Shown here: positions 47,162 through 57,991 of the stretch, one piece after another
Layout: each line of letters starts with the position of its first letter
How positions within the stretch are numbered: position 1 is the first letter of the stretch
Assembly (NCBI GenBank): GCA_019022495.1
Contig: JAFEKR010000014.1
Location: 62,001 to 126,000, forward strand
From: Epichloe hybrida
Lineage: Eukaryota; Ascomycota; Sordariomycetes; Hypocreales; Clavicipitaceae
Direction: 5' to 3'
Length of the DNA: 64,000 nt
Translations under genes and position numbers: made by a program
Notes under the pieces: generated by a model
Seen by the model: only the letters and a program-made list of their open reading frames with translations
Told to the model about the DNA's origin: nothing
The model's database searches: none

Positions 47162-49240
47162 TCACCTTCGACTCTTCTTCGCCTTTCTACTCGGCGGCTC
47201 CTCTTCCCCATCCCCATCTCCGCCTCTTCTCTTCCGCCCCTCCTCCAACAGCTGCTTCATGCCCTCTGTGCCCTTGAACCTGGGATTAGAAGGATCGATG
47301 GCGAATTCGTGACTATCAAACACAGCCTTGAAACGATCGTCGCCCAGGTCCATGGTAAAGTCTTCTTGAAGACCGCCTCTTTTCTCGTCTTCTTGGCCCT
47401 TGTTCTTACTCTTCTTCGCCTTCTTGCTCTTCTTCTTCTCTGCGCGCATAATCTCATTCATGTCAAAGTGATCTAGGTGGTCGGCTTGATTGTCGTTGGC
47501 ATCTTCAGACAGGACCTTCTTGAGTTGCGCTTTCTGCGCAGCCGCCTCGGCTTCTGCAGCCTCGCGGGCTTCTCTTTTCTTGAGACGCTCCTCTTTGCGA
47601 ATCGACGTCTTGGTGGACACTGCGGGAGCTTCTGTGGTGAAGAAGGGATCGTCGAAGCCGAGGTCATCGCCCGCGGTAGCTCCAGTAGGTACTTGCTCTG
47701 CATCTTCGTTGTCCGCCTCGGGCACTCCTCGTTTCGCCTTGGCCGTCTGTCTCTTCTTTTCTTTTCTCTCTTTTTCCTTGCGCTTGTACTTCTCGATCGT
47801 GGTCTCTTCCTTGTCGCTGTCCTTGGTCTTGGATTCTGACAGTGCGGGGGCGAATGTGATTTCCATGTCGCCGACAGGGCCATCCTTGGGCTTCCTGGAT
47901 GATGCAGTCTCGCTGGCTAGACCGAGGGCCTCTCTCATCTTCTTGCGAGCAAGCTCCTTTTTGGACAGTTTTGGTGCACCTGCTTCCGCGTTCTCGTTGC
48001 CGTCCGCATCGTCAGCGTCGTCTTCGTCATCCTCGCTCTCGCTCGCCAGATAGGCGCGGAGATCGTTTTCCTCAATGTCGGCTCTGCTCCCGGTGAAGGC
48101 TCTGTTGATGGACTCCTTGCGTGAAGCTTCCTCTGGGTGCATGTCCCAGGTCAATTTGACCTTGGAGCTCTGCAGGGCGTTGGTGACAAACTCGACTGGC
48201 TTGTACGTGTCGGGAACCTTGTCGCACTCGTCACGAGGTTCGTCTTCAAAGGTGACGTCGTCCGGGACAAATCTCAAATCAATCACGTTGGATGAGGAAT
48301 GGTACTCTGTCCCATCGGTGGCCTCGTAAATCTTTTGCGCGGCCTCAGGACTTGAACACACCACGACAGCATAGTAGTATCGCAGACGATCCAATTGATA
48401 GGCCCGCAGAGCATCACTGTCAAAGTCTTGATCGTCGCCTTCCTGCATGAGCTCTTTTTTGATCTTCTCGTCTTCGCTATCGCTCCCGTCGTCGCTATCG
48501 TTGTCGGAAGCCTTTTCCTTCTTGAAAAGGGCCTTGGGGGGGCCCTCGAGCTCTTCTTGCTGCATCCGCTCTTTCCCAAATTCGCTGGGATAAATCGAGA
48601 TCTTGACGATACGTTCTTTGCTGCCCTCTGGCAAGAAGCTGGCGAAGAGTGCCATCAGGTCCGTTGACTTGACGTGGTCCCAGTCCAGGTTAACAACAGC
48701 AATTCGGTTGGTGACTTGTCCGGTTTCGACATCGGCTTGCTCATCTTGCAGTCGCTGCATGTCGCCTTCAGTGTCCAGGCCAACCCCACCATCTTCATCC
48801 TCGTCCTCCTCGTCCTCGTCCTCATCTGAATCAGAGTCGGAATCCGAGGATTCAAAGCCGCCATGCCGGGCTGGATCGTAGCCCTTTGGCTTGTCTCTCT
48901 CATGGGCTGCCCGGAGTTCTCTCTGAACCATCTCATCATCGTCGACCTCAATCTCTTCATCCTCCACTTCTTCCTTGTCCTCATCTCCATCGTCTTGTTC
49001 GTAAAGTCTCTGTAGAGCCTTCTTCTTGGCATCGGACTTGATCTTTCGTCCGTAACGATCTACTTTGGAGGCAGCTGTGAAATCTTCATCGTCAAGCATG
49101 CCGGCAAAGCGCTTGTCAAGTTTGGTCTTTACGTGCTTCTTGGAGGGGAGTCGAAACCGGGGGTCGGTCTCGAAACTGGCGAATCGCTCATCTTTGATGC
49201 CTGCTGGCGAAGAGCCGCTGCGCTTCTTTTGGCCCTTCAT
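47162..49240 (-). CDS. ESF1: Pre-rRNA-processing protein ESF1
   Basis: Nucleolar factor for 18S rRNA maturation in the small-subunit processome. Intronless, 692 aa, normal for the family. N-terminal signature FASFETDPRFRLPSKKHVKT with DERF and DKRF, then a strongly acidic stretch (about 95-150). The conserved ESF1 core runs from about 170 (NRIAVVNLDWDHVKSTDLMA) through a large acidic-interrupted RRM-like region to about 365. Near the C terminus the NUC153 motif is clear: DDRFKAVFDSHEFAIDPSNP (about 632-651). The end is basic (KAKKSRR), a likely nucleolar signal. Highly charged Glu/Lys/Asp coiled stretches fill 430-600. Start is the first ATG and fits family N termini. Confidence 0.96.
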   Translation of the reverse strand: MKGQKKRSGSSPAGIKDERFASFETDPRFRLPSKKHVKTKLDKRFAGMLDDEDFTAASKVDRYGRKIKSDAKKKALQRLYEQDDGDEDKEEVEDEEIEVDDDEMVQRELRAAHERDKPKGYDPARHGGFESSDSDSDSDEDEDEEDEDEDGGVGLDTEGDMQRLQDEQADVETGQVTNRIAVVNLDWDHVKSTDLMALFASFLPEGSKERIVKISIYPSEFGKERMQQEELEGPPKALFKKEKASDNDSDDGSDSEDEKIKKELMQEGDDQDFDSDALRAYQLDRLRYYYAVVVCSSPEAAQKIYEATDGTEYHSSSNVIDLRFVPDDVTFEDEPRDECDKVPDTYKPVEFVTNALQSSKVKLTWDMHPEEASRKESINRAFTGSRADIEENDLRAYLASESEDDEDDADDADGNENAEAGAPKLSKKELARKKMREALGLASETASSRKPKDGPVGDMEITFAPALSESKTKDSDKEETTIEKYKRKEKERKEKKRQTAKAKRGVPEADNEDAEQVPTGATAGDDLGFDDPFFTTEAPAVSTKTSIRKEERLKKREAREAAEAEAAAQKAQLKKVLSEDANDNQADHLDHFDMNEIMRAEKKKSKKAKKSKNKGQEDEKRGGLQEDFTMDLGDDRFKAVFDSHEFAIDPSNPRFKGTEGMKQLLEEGRKRRGGDGDGEEEPPSRKAKKSRR

Positions 49241-49774
49241 GTTGGACTTTGTTGGTCTTGCCTGTCTTATGGTGGAGGGGCTGTTCGGCTAGGGTCGAAA
49301 ATTCTGGGCTGAACCTTTTTTTTTTGCCGGGCGGTCGGTATTCTGCCAGTAGACAGTTTGCTGGGCGGTGTGGGTGGTTTTGTGTCCTGGCAGTGCAGAC
49401 ACCACTGACCGGGATATCGCAGGATATCCACTCCCAAGCCAGTTGGAGTTGGGTTGAGCATCCTTCAAGTTTGCCCAGAGTGTCCTTAGTTCTCTCTACG
49501 AGTTCTCTACGAGGAAGCTAATATTGTCGACTTGATTGCGAGAAGTGCTTTTTTCAGCAGGGAGAGAGAGAGGGCCCCTTATTCGTCTGCATCGAATCCT
49601 TTGTGTCTAATACATATTCACATGTCCAAAATAGAACGGCAGCAGCGTGGCATCCTCGGTCTGGCTCCGCCTCCACCTGCCTGCCTGCCTGTCTTCCGAC
49701 CGCCATGCGTTATAAATGAAATGCCTTCCACATGTACAATATGCCGAGCAAACGACCTACACGTAATGCTAATG
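49241..49774. other. Spacer between ESF1 start and BRE4-like stop
   Basis: Holds the ESF1 promoter and the BRE4-like 3' region, including a T11 run at 49317-49326 and GAGA repeats at 49560-49572. No other feature supported. Confidence 0.5.
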
Positions 49775-52700
49775 CTACACCGCGACATCGTTCCACCGAT
49801 GCACAACATGCGTCTCTCCCAACGTGCCCTTCAAATCCTCGACCAAGTCGTCCACCGTGGCCAAGGACGACAGGTACGCCGACACGGCCACGCAGTACTG
49901 CCTGTACTCTCTACCCCTGACCAGCTCGACACTTAGCTCGGCCCGTTCGTGGTGCACGAACCACGCGAGGAAGCAGCTTTCCACCAAGGGGACCGGCATT
50001 CTCTCCGGGAGGGGAGATGCCGTCCGAAGGGACGACTCAACAATGGTCATCACGGACATGACGTTGGCGACGCTCCTGTTCTCCATCAAGCCCACGTTTT
50101 GTGCCAGACGATCCTGCAGGTATTTGGGCAGGTTGGCCGACAGGACCAGCAGCTTCCCGAGATACTGGTTCATGGCTAGGCACTTATCCCTCGTGCTGAG
50201 CAAGATCTTCTGGTCGAACGGGGTAGCGCTGACTTCTATCTTGAGCAGGCTGATGGCTCCCGTGAGGTCCATGAGATTTTCCGCGAGCTTCAGGGAGATA
50301 TGCTCGGCGGCCGCGGCGCCGCCGACGTTGTGCCCGTCGCCCCGAGGATGGCTCCATTGCGAGACGAGCAGCGCGTGGTGGTCGTTGAGGGAGCGCATCG
50401 CGTTGGCCAGCGACTTGGAGACGTGGCGCGTGGCGGAGGGCGGTTTCGGGAAAATCTGAACAATCAGGGCTGCGGCGGAGCCAACGAGTACCGTGACGAG
50501 ACGCTTCCAGAAGGCCTCGTACCCGACGCCAGGGAGGCCGTACTGCACGATATGGTTCTGGTCCCAGCTGAAGCCGATGATGAGCATGAAGGTGGCTGCC
50601 GTCATGATGTTGGCTTGAAAAAAGGCCAGAGGTAGGTATAACCTCCACCACATGAGGATGACGGAGACGACAGCCGTGGTGGCACCCACGCCGTACGGGT
50701 TCCCGCTGCCACCGCCCGAGCCGGCATACCATGCCACCATGCCTAGTACGCCGCCTACCACGGTGCCCAGTGCTCGTGAGACGAGGGAGAAGGTGAAATC
50801 GGCCATGTACATGAGCAGGCACGTCTGGGCCATGATGACGGCCCAGATGCCCTTTTCTCGGTAGAAAAACCCGGCCGTGGAAGGGAGCGAGGCTGGGATG
50901 GAGAGGGCAATGGTCACTACGACCATGCGCAGAGCATAAACGCCGCCCGGGTTGAACAGCCACTTGTATGTGTTGACGACGGCTCGCGTGACAATGCCCT
51001 TTCTCTCGGGTGCTCTGGCACCTTGATTGCCCTTGCTGACCATGCGCAGTCTCCTGTGGGCATCCTCAGTCTGAGCTCTGACATCGTCGGGATCAGCTGC
51101 CGACTCGACGGACGCGCCGCCGACGGGGGCGGCCATTTCGCGGCTGGTGAGCCAGGAGAGTGCGTAGCGAAGACGGGTCGGCAGCCAAATGCGCTGCTGC
51201 GTTCGCAGTTTCAGGAGCTGAGCGATGTGATTCAGGACTTGTTCCATCGTCGCTGCCGCGTTGACGATGCGTTCTTCGAGAACCATGGATAAAACGAGAC
51301 CATTGAGGGCGAGGGGGCTGATTGTGTTGCGGTCTTTCAAGAGTCCTCGTTCGTCGAAGAGGTCAGCGTGGGCCCCAATGACCGCATCGTTGGTGTTGGT
51401 CACGCACGCTTCCCGCGCGGTCTGCAGCTGGGCCTGCATTGCCATGAGCTCTGGTACCAGACGTTCCAGTCTTGTCTTTGACGATGCGCTCGGGTACCAG
51501 CGCGAGGTGTTGACGATGTGTACTGCCTCAGCGGCAAGCTTGATCGCCTGGGAGCTGACTCGCAGAGCGTCGGCAGTGGTGGCTCGGAGAGCCTCTAGCA
51601 GACCGGGCCGGACGGAGCTGTGCTCGGGGCTTTTCAGAGCATCCACAAGACCAAGGTTGGATTCGGGGCTGTCGGATCGCCCGTCTGCCTTTTCAACCCG
51701 GGGTTGTTGATCAGTGGCTGCGCCGTCAACACTCGGCGGAGTGCTGTTCACGGTTGTCGTGGTTGTTCTCCCGGTGCCGAGCCTCTCCGCCCTCATCGCG
51801 GCCGAGGCTCGGGCAACGTGAAAGTCGAGCAGAAAGAGACTGGCGACGACTGCTTCACGCACGCGGCCATGCAGGCTCTTCACATCGTCTGCGTTCCATC
51901 TCCCCCGCGAGAAATCCAGGGGCAAGAAGGCCAAAGCCGGCCCCATGGCCTTGAAGATGCCGATGATGGCCTCCCTGGAAGCCTGCAACTCGGCGTCATC
52001 CGGAGGGGCTTCGGCAGCAAAAAGCCGCCGAGTAGATTCGAGCGGTGCTTCCAGCGTGCGAATCAGCTGCTCCATCTGCGACAACAGCACGTACGAGGTG
52101 GACTGCGGGAAGACGAGGACCGAGCAAGCGACGCCCAAGGCGATTCCGACGGCGCCCGGCTTCACCAAGACCTGGGCCAGCTTGGCATTGAACTTTGTCA
52201 ACACCGGCCCGGTCAACAAAAAGACGTCAATGACAATGGTGCCGAACAGCTGCATCAGGATGAGCTTCGCGTTGGCGTAGCGCAGCCGGGCGAGGGCGTA
52301 GATGAAGACGCAGCACATGACGTAGAAGATGGCGATGACGCGCGCGTCAAGGAGGAAACCATCAAAGACGAGCTTGTTCGCGACGGCAGCAGGCGGCTGG
52401 CCAGTCTGGTTGGCGATGACGGAGGCCTGTTGCTGAAGAGACTGGAGGAGGCCCTGCATCTCCGTGTCTGACCGCACAGCAAACGCAGCCTTCATGGCCA
52501 AGAGGCCCCATGCCCATGCCAGACACATTCCAAAGAGGAGCGAGAGCGAGGCCAGGAGGTAGAGCATGAGTATGCCGGAGGGAGGCACAATGTACAGGAC
52601 CAAGGCGCCGAAGAAGGTGGCGATGCCGATGTTGTGCAGTGACGGACTGACCAGGATGAGGAGGGTGGCCACCCAGACGGCAGCCCAGCAGCGGAAGAGG

Positions 52701-52876
52701 ATCTTGAGGTCGTTTCGATTGAAATGATTGAGCCACCCGGGCAGACTGCGCCGGGCCCGCTGATGAAGGGACGAGGTGGCTGTTGTGGCCGCCGTGGCCG
52801 TCGTGGCCACGGAGTTGGAGTTGTCGACCTCGGGCTGGCCTGCCGCTGCACGAGCGTCGGTCGAGGTGGCAGACAT
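49775..52876 (-). CDS. BRE4-like / aromatic acid exporter-type membrane protein
   Basis: Large two-cluster membrane protein of the fungal BRE4-like / ArAE (fusaric-acid-resistance-like) group; yeast BRE4 affects brefeldin A sensitivity, but the transported compound is unknown. Intronless, 1033 aa from the ATG at 52876, which has a good context (ACAATGTC). The open frame extends 25 codons further upstream but without an ATG. Six hydrophobic helices lie at about 55-255, followed by a long soluble helical middle region, then a second cluster from about 645 (GGVYALRMVVVTIALSIPAS) to 812 with YREKGIWAVIMAQTCLLMY and an NIMTAATFMLIIGFSW helix. A helical cytosolic tail ends the protein. Between the clusters is a disordered Thr/Pro/Ser stretch. 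Confidence 0.88.
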   Translation of the reverse strand: MSATSTDARAAAGQPEVDNSNSVATTATAATTATSSLHQRARRSLPGWLNHFNRNDLKILFRCWAAVWVATLLILVSPSLHNIGIATFFGALVLYIVPPSGILMLYLLASLSLLFGMCLAWAWGLLAMKAAFAVRSDTEMQGLLQSLQQQASVIANQTGQPPAAVANKLVFDGFLLDARVIAIFYVMCCVFIYALARLRYANAKLILMQLFGTIVIDVFLLTGPVLTKFNAKLAQVLVKPGAVGIALGVACSVLVFPQSTSYVLLSQMEQLIRTLEAPLESTRRLFAAEAPPDDAELQASREAIIGIFKAMGPALAFLPLDFSRGRWNADDVKSLHGRVREAVVASLFLLDFHVARASAAMRAERLGTGRTTTTTVNSTPPSVDGAATDQQPRVEKADGRSDSPESNLGLVDALKSPEHSSVRPGLLEALRATTADALRVSSQAIKLAAEAVHIVNTSRWYPSASSKTRLERLVPELMAMQAQLQTAREACVTNTNDAVIGAHADLFDERGLLKDRNTISPLALNGLVLSMVLEERIVNAAATMEQVLNHIAQLLKLRTQQRIWLPTRLRYALSWLTSREMAAPVGGASVESAADPDDVRAQTEDAHRRLRMVSKGNQGARAPERKGIVTRAVVNTYKWLFNPGGVYALRMVVVTIALSIPASLPSTAGFFYREKGIWAVIMAQTCLLMYMADFTFSLVSRALGTVVGGVLGMVAWYAGSGGGSGNPYGVGATTAVVSVILMWWRLYLPLAFFQANIMTAATFMLIIGFSWDQNHIVQYGLPGVGYEAFWKRLVTVLVGSAAALIVQIFPKPPSATRHVSKSLANAMRSLNDHHALLVSQWSHPRGDGHNVGGAAAAEHISLKLAENLMDLTGAISLLKIEVSATPFDQKILLSTRDKCLAMNQYLGKLLVLSANLPKYLQDRLAQNVGLMENRSVANVMSVMTIVESSLRTASPLPERMPVPLVESCFLAWFVHHERAELSVELVRGREYRQYCVAVSAYLSSLATVDDLVEDLKGTLGETHVVHRWNDVAV

Positions 52877-53576
52877 TGTCGATGATGGAGATGGCAATGG
52901 TGTGAGGCTGGGTGTGAGGCTGGGTGTGAGGCTGGGTGTGATGGAAAGCACCGTGATCCCGCTACGTAGCAGTGCTACGCCTGCATCCCGAGCCGCGTGA
53001 GGAAAAGTCGCTGCCTACCACAACTGACATTTGTCGTTGACGAATCCAATGTTGATGTTGATGTAGATGCTTATTTTTTTTTCTTCTAGCTCCATTTGTG
53101 GTCACGGTGTGGACTTGTGGGGTCGCCAGTGGTTTGAGCCGCTGATTGTTAACTCCAGCTGGGAGACGGATGCGGATGCGGATGTCATGACGATCTGGCA
53201 AAAGAGCCGAAAGGAGTAAAAAAACAGGGGAATTGGCCCACGAAGGATTTGAGGCATTTATCGAGTGGTACGCACACCCCATGTCGATTCATGCTCAAAA
53301 ATCTGTCGTTGGAGGACCCCCGGACTTCTTTTTCTACCCGTCATGCCGTGGATGTGACCAAGACTCGCACCGACGGCTCACATGACTCTGCAATAAACAA
53401 GTTTCAACTTCTGACCTGGGACCGACGTCATCCCTTCCCTTGAAATTGTGCTACATATCTTTGGAAAGAGGAAATAAAGGAGAAAAACACCAGATTCATA
53501 CAAAATGAACCCTGCCATTGAGCGCCTGAAAAAGAAAAAGACCAAAGTAGATGTTCTCCCCCCCGTCCTTACTAAA
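52877..53576. other. Spacer between BRE4-like start and NUP170 stop
   Basis: Contains the BRE4-like promoter and leader and the NUP170 3' region. A T10 run at 53071-53080. No gene supported. Confidence 0.5.
52899..52941 (-). repeat. 12-bp tandem repeat in the 5' leader of the BRE4-like gene
   Basis: Three perfect GGTGTGAGGCTG units plus a partial one lie 23-65 bp upstream of the ATG. On the minus strand they read CAGCCTCACACC and would encode Leu-Thr-Pro-Ser if a non-AUG upstream start were used. Their position suggests 5'UTR. Confidence 0.9.
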
Positions 53577-56500
53577 TCACATAAATCGCAGGCTTCCCGT
53601 GGGAACTCTTTCAATCAGACCCGTCACTTCTCTTCTCAGCGTCCTCACCGCTCGTCGGATATCTGCCAAGTCTGCGCCCCCGTTGTTGCTCCCTTGTCCG
53701 GGCGGCGGTAACGCGGCTTCGCATCGTCCCAGAAGTTCGCCCACGGACTGGCCGATAGACCCGCCCTTGCCTGCGCCGCCGCGTCGACGAACCTCTGCCA
53801 CCCAGTCGCTGATAACATATGCAATGATTTCGACGATGCGGTTGCGCACCATGCCGCTGAAGCCGTAGTCTTGCGTGTCGAAAATGCTCTCCAGTACGCG
53901 CACAATCATGTCGTGGGATACGCCCAGAGAGAGGAATAGCTGCACAGGCCACGTCGGGTCGGCCCCAATTGTTGCATCTTGCTGGTAGGCTACTGCGTAC
54001 CGGCAGAGCTCGGGGAGGAGCGTCTGGATTGGGAAAACGAAGCTGTCGAGCGATGTGTGATGGGCAATGTTTTGGATCTTGCTGCTAACGGCTTCGTATG
54101 GCAACGGTGGTGTCGGCATGCCTGGCTCCGGGTTCTCTGATCTTGCCATGACCTCGTCGTGTGTCTGCTGGATCAAGTTGCTCCACGTTCGAGATATTGT
54201 CATGGGATTGCGATAGTTGGCTGTGTGGTAGATCAATAAGCACAAGTCGTAGTAACCAGCCTGATCGGCGTAGTCGTTGAAAAGCTGCGCCACTAAGTGT
54301 TAGCAAGTTGCGCGTCCGAAGACAGTTCGTTTATAGCCATGCGGGCGCACTCGTTTCTTACCTCTGAAAGCCCTTGGATTTTGCCGTCGAGAGCCTGCTC
54401 AGTCTCGGCTGTCCGCTCAGCATCGATTCTATCGTCTATCTTGAGGCGTCCCAACAGGTCATCCTGAATATTGGCTACTTCAAGCAAGTCCGTAACTTCA
54501 TGATTCAGCTGCTGCTGCTGCTGTCGGCTGACACCCAGGGTCGCAACATTCGCGTTGGCCTTGGCCAAACTGAGCAGCCTGATGCGGTCCTTGATGCCAA
54601 TCGGGAAATCAGAGTTCGCCAGCTGCGCTTGCACTTCTGCGGCATCAAAGAAGCGACTTCGATTCGTGTAAAAGCGACACAGCAGATCGGCATGCTCGAC
54701 ATTTGTGCCGGCCAGACGTTCCAGGAAGGTGATGACATGAGGCGAGTCAATGGCCAAAATGCGGTCAGTCCATCCCTGCTGAATGTACCATTCATACAGG
54801 TCAAAGTGAAACACTTCATCGTCAGATCCATTAACAACATCATACGCCTCTAGCCTCTTGGTAGCAATCAGTGTCAGCTTGCCGTCAATCATTTCAGGCT
54901 CTGTGCTCGAAGCAGCGTCAAGATGACTAAGAACATCATGGATCATGTCATAGCATCGTTTTCGGTCGTTGAAAGCATTCGCTCGAGGGTCGCCCGAGGG
55001 CTTGCCATCATTGACCCATACCAAGGCTGTGTTGCCCCGATCCTTCTCACGGGCAACAACAAGACACAGCTGAATGGCCCCAGCGTAGTATTTCATGTCG
55101 ACGTACTGAGTGACTGCAGCTTGCAAGTTGGCAAAGGTAAGGCTGCCGGCAACCTTTTCAAAGAGTTTGAGACTCTCGTGCAGCAAACTTCTGAACTGAT
55201 TCGTGTTGGGGGGCTGCTCCGAGGCTCGCTTCAGCTGCTCCTGCGCCTTGAAGATGACTACATCGTCAGGGCTACAGAAGCTGCCGCAGCGTCTTCGCAA
55301 AGCGTCCGCCACAGTCTCGACATTGGAACCACTCTCGATGTTCCTGTTGACAATGGCTTTTACGAGCAGCTTGGCAAGATCTTTTCCGTCAGTCTGTGAG
55401 AAGAGCTTCTCGTACGTCAATTCTCGAAGCTTTTGGCGAGCGGCATCATCCAATCCGGCATAGATTTCGGCTACACGCTCATCAAACAGCATGAGCAAAA
55501 ACGAGATGCCTTCCGAAATGCTCTCCATGATCTTCTGAAGAGCATGCAAAGCTTGGTGCTCGGCTTGTAGGGCAACCTCTCCGTGCCTGGTCGAGACCCT
55601 CTGGAGGTCGGAGGGACCGGACATGCCCTGAATAAGACCCCGATTGGCTTCGATGAATCTTCTCAGTCTCTCGAGGTTTTCTTGCGTCACGCTGAGCTTG
55701 GGGAGCGGAACAGCAGAGTCAATGACAACCCCACCAGCTGGAGAGACACCCAATTTTATAACGGGCGCTTTCCACAGCTTTCGAACGAGTCGAGCCAGGT
55801 AAAGCGCTAGAGCATCGTGGCGAGAAGACAGTTTGACCGAATCGGTCGTCAGGGGCGTGCCATCAGTCTCAGCCATGGTCGGCTGGCCTCCAAAGTCTAC
55901 GAAAAGCGCTCGAGCTCTGTCCTGTGTAGCTTGGTCGATGGCTCGAGCAACGCCGGGTCTTGAATCACCACCGTGACCACAAGCGACAGCCAGGGCTGTT
56001 GAAACAGTCTCAACGCGCCCGTACAACTGTATTAGTCGACGCGTCATGATGTCCAAAGCCTCGTCACCGGGAGCATCTCGAATGGCAGCCGCAAACGTGT
56101 CAACCAACCTACGCCGCCGGATAACGTGGATGCCTGTGTTGGTGAGGACGGCGAATTCACTGGGTTGCTCGTCGAACTGAGCGGCCAGCTCGTTACCGAA
56201 CCCCAAAGGTTGGGAAGCGGCGGCAAAGGGCTTGGTAATGAGACCAACAGCCTCGGCACGACTACCAATGTCGATCCAACTTGCTTGTTCGAAGTATCGC
56301 AAGGGCACAGTGGGTGACACGCGTTTAATTCGTCCTGTCTCGGGGCCAGACACAAACAATGTGTCCGTGTTGGCGTTGTTACCACTGCTCACAAAGTCCA
56401 AGAAGAATCCAGGGGCGAATCTGACACCCTGCCGACTGGGCATCAGCATGGTAGACTCTAAATCGACGACTGATTCGCCAAGCTGACCCGACTGTGCAAA

Positions 56501-57991
56501 TTGGCCAGACCTTCTTGGATTCTGGCTCGGTGGGAACTTGATGAACTGAACCTGCATGCTCTGAGGTGCCAAATTAGATTGTGACCCGTAAAGATATGAT
56601 GACGCGTTGGTGGCACTAAAAAAAAGCCGACAGCCAGAGTCTGTCAAAGCCATGAGGTGAAGCTTGGCTGCCTCTTGCTTTGAAATAGGGCTGATAGAAA
56701 CAATTCGGAGTTTATCGGTGAGGAGCTTGGACTGCGTGATCATGTGAGCGATGTCTCGAAGACAGTGAACCTTCTCCTTCTCAATGACCTTGCTCAACCG
56801 ATCAGGTCCATCCATGTGATATGTCCGAATAGTCGACTTGCTCGACAAGGTGTAGACAAGCTTTCTGGAATCGTCGATTACGACGTCTACCAGGTGCTCG
56901 GGCTCCTTGTGAGACCAAAAGCCAGATTGTAACGAAACCACAGATGACCATCCAGGGTTCGTGTGATTGATTCTACCGCATCGGTTCGAGAACCACTTCT
57001 CCTCTGACTGATAATACAGTTCATTGATATCAATGTCGCTGCTGCCGCCAAAGAATATGCGTCCGTCTGCTGAGCCAGAAATCACGCGTACATCGTTTCC
57101 GCGCAAGGGCAGATTCATCTTCGTCTGATACAAAGCCACCGATTTGGTCCCCGCCGGTGTGTCTGAAGCCGATAAGCCAAGCAAGATCATTTCAGAAGAT
57201 GTAGCGACAACCAAAATGTGTGTAATTGTCTTTACAAAGATACCTGGCTTCGGGGGCACAAGGGCAACTGCGTGGATGGTGTGTGTTTGCTCCTCGAATC
57301 CGACCAATTCAGGGTCGGGATGCGTATAATCCCAAAGGTACAGGCAACTGTCTATAACAACCCAGGCGTGATTGATCTCCGCGAATAACCCCATCAGGGT
57401 CTGAAGCTCTCCCGCATTGTAGTGATCAAACACCTGATTCGGAATCGGATACATTTGCGTCTTATGAAAGGGAGCCCACGACGAGTCGGGCCCTGGAAGC
57501 TCGTAGTCGGAAGAAGCACCTTCTAAAGTTTGCCATTAGTACAACTGATTGTTTCCCGCGAAAAATCACGTCGTTCGCTCAGAGTCTAGTGTCTTACGCC
57601 TGCAATAAGAGTCCAAATCAGGAAAGCTTTCATCCATCTGTAAGAATGAATTAATGGCCTTCGCGGCCTTTAAGACGGGGGGGACATGCTCGACTCGCGG
57701 CGGCGGCAAAGGATTGGCGGCAACTAGCCCAGTATTTCCAGCATTCGCCGACATTACCGTCGTTGACGGACCCTGAGCTCCTCCTCCTGATGTCGAATGC
57801 GTTGCAGCCGAGCCTGCATTGCCGAGAACCAAACTTCCACTAGCCTGACCATTGGATTGTAGGTTCGATGAAGTCGGGAACAGTTGTCGTCGTACAGGAT
57901 CAGAGCAGGACTGGAATCTAGAGGCCACGGCCGGCGTGTTCAGGAACGCACCTGGGACTGGCCGTAACGGTGTAGTCTGGGGAAATGACAT
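53577..57991 (-). CDS. NUP170: Nuclear pore inner-ring nucleoporin NUP170/NUP155
   Basis: Structural protein of the inner ring of the nuclear pore, homologous to yeast Nup157/Nup170 and animal Nup155. Model (minus): 57991-57598, 57522-54362, 54284-53577; introns 75 and 77 bp; 1420 aa, as expected. After a disordered Ser/Gly/Pro N terminus comes the conserved entry (KAAKAINSFLQMDESFPDLD, then YCRQGASSDYELPGP across intron 1). The beta-propeller (about 150-560) includes NHAWVVIDSCLYLWDY and GRIFFGGSSDIDINELYY. From about 650 the protein is an alpha-solenoid, with WTDRILAIDSPHVITFLERL and the last-exon RTWSNLIQQ. Intron 2 uses the acceptor GGCGCAG rather than the nearer CTTAG; only the former keeps the frame. 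Confidence 0.96.
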
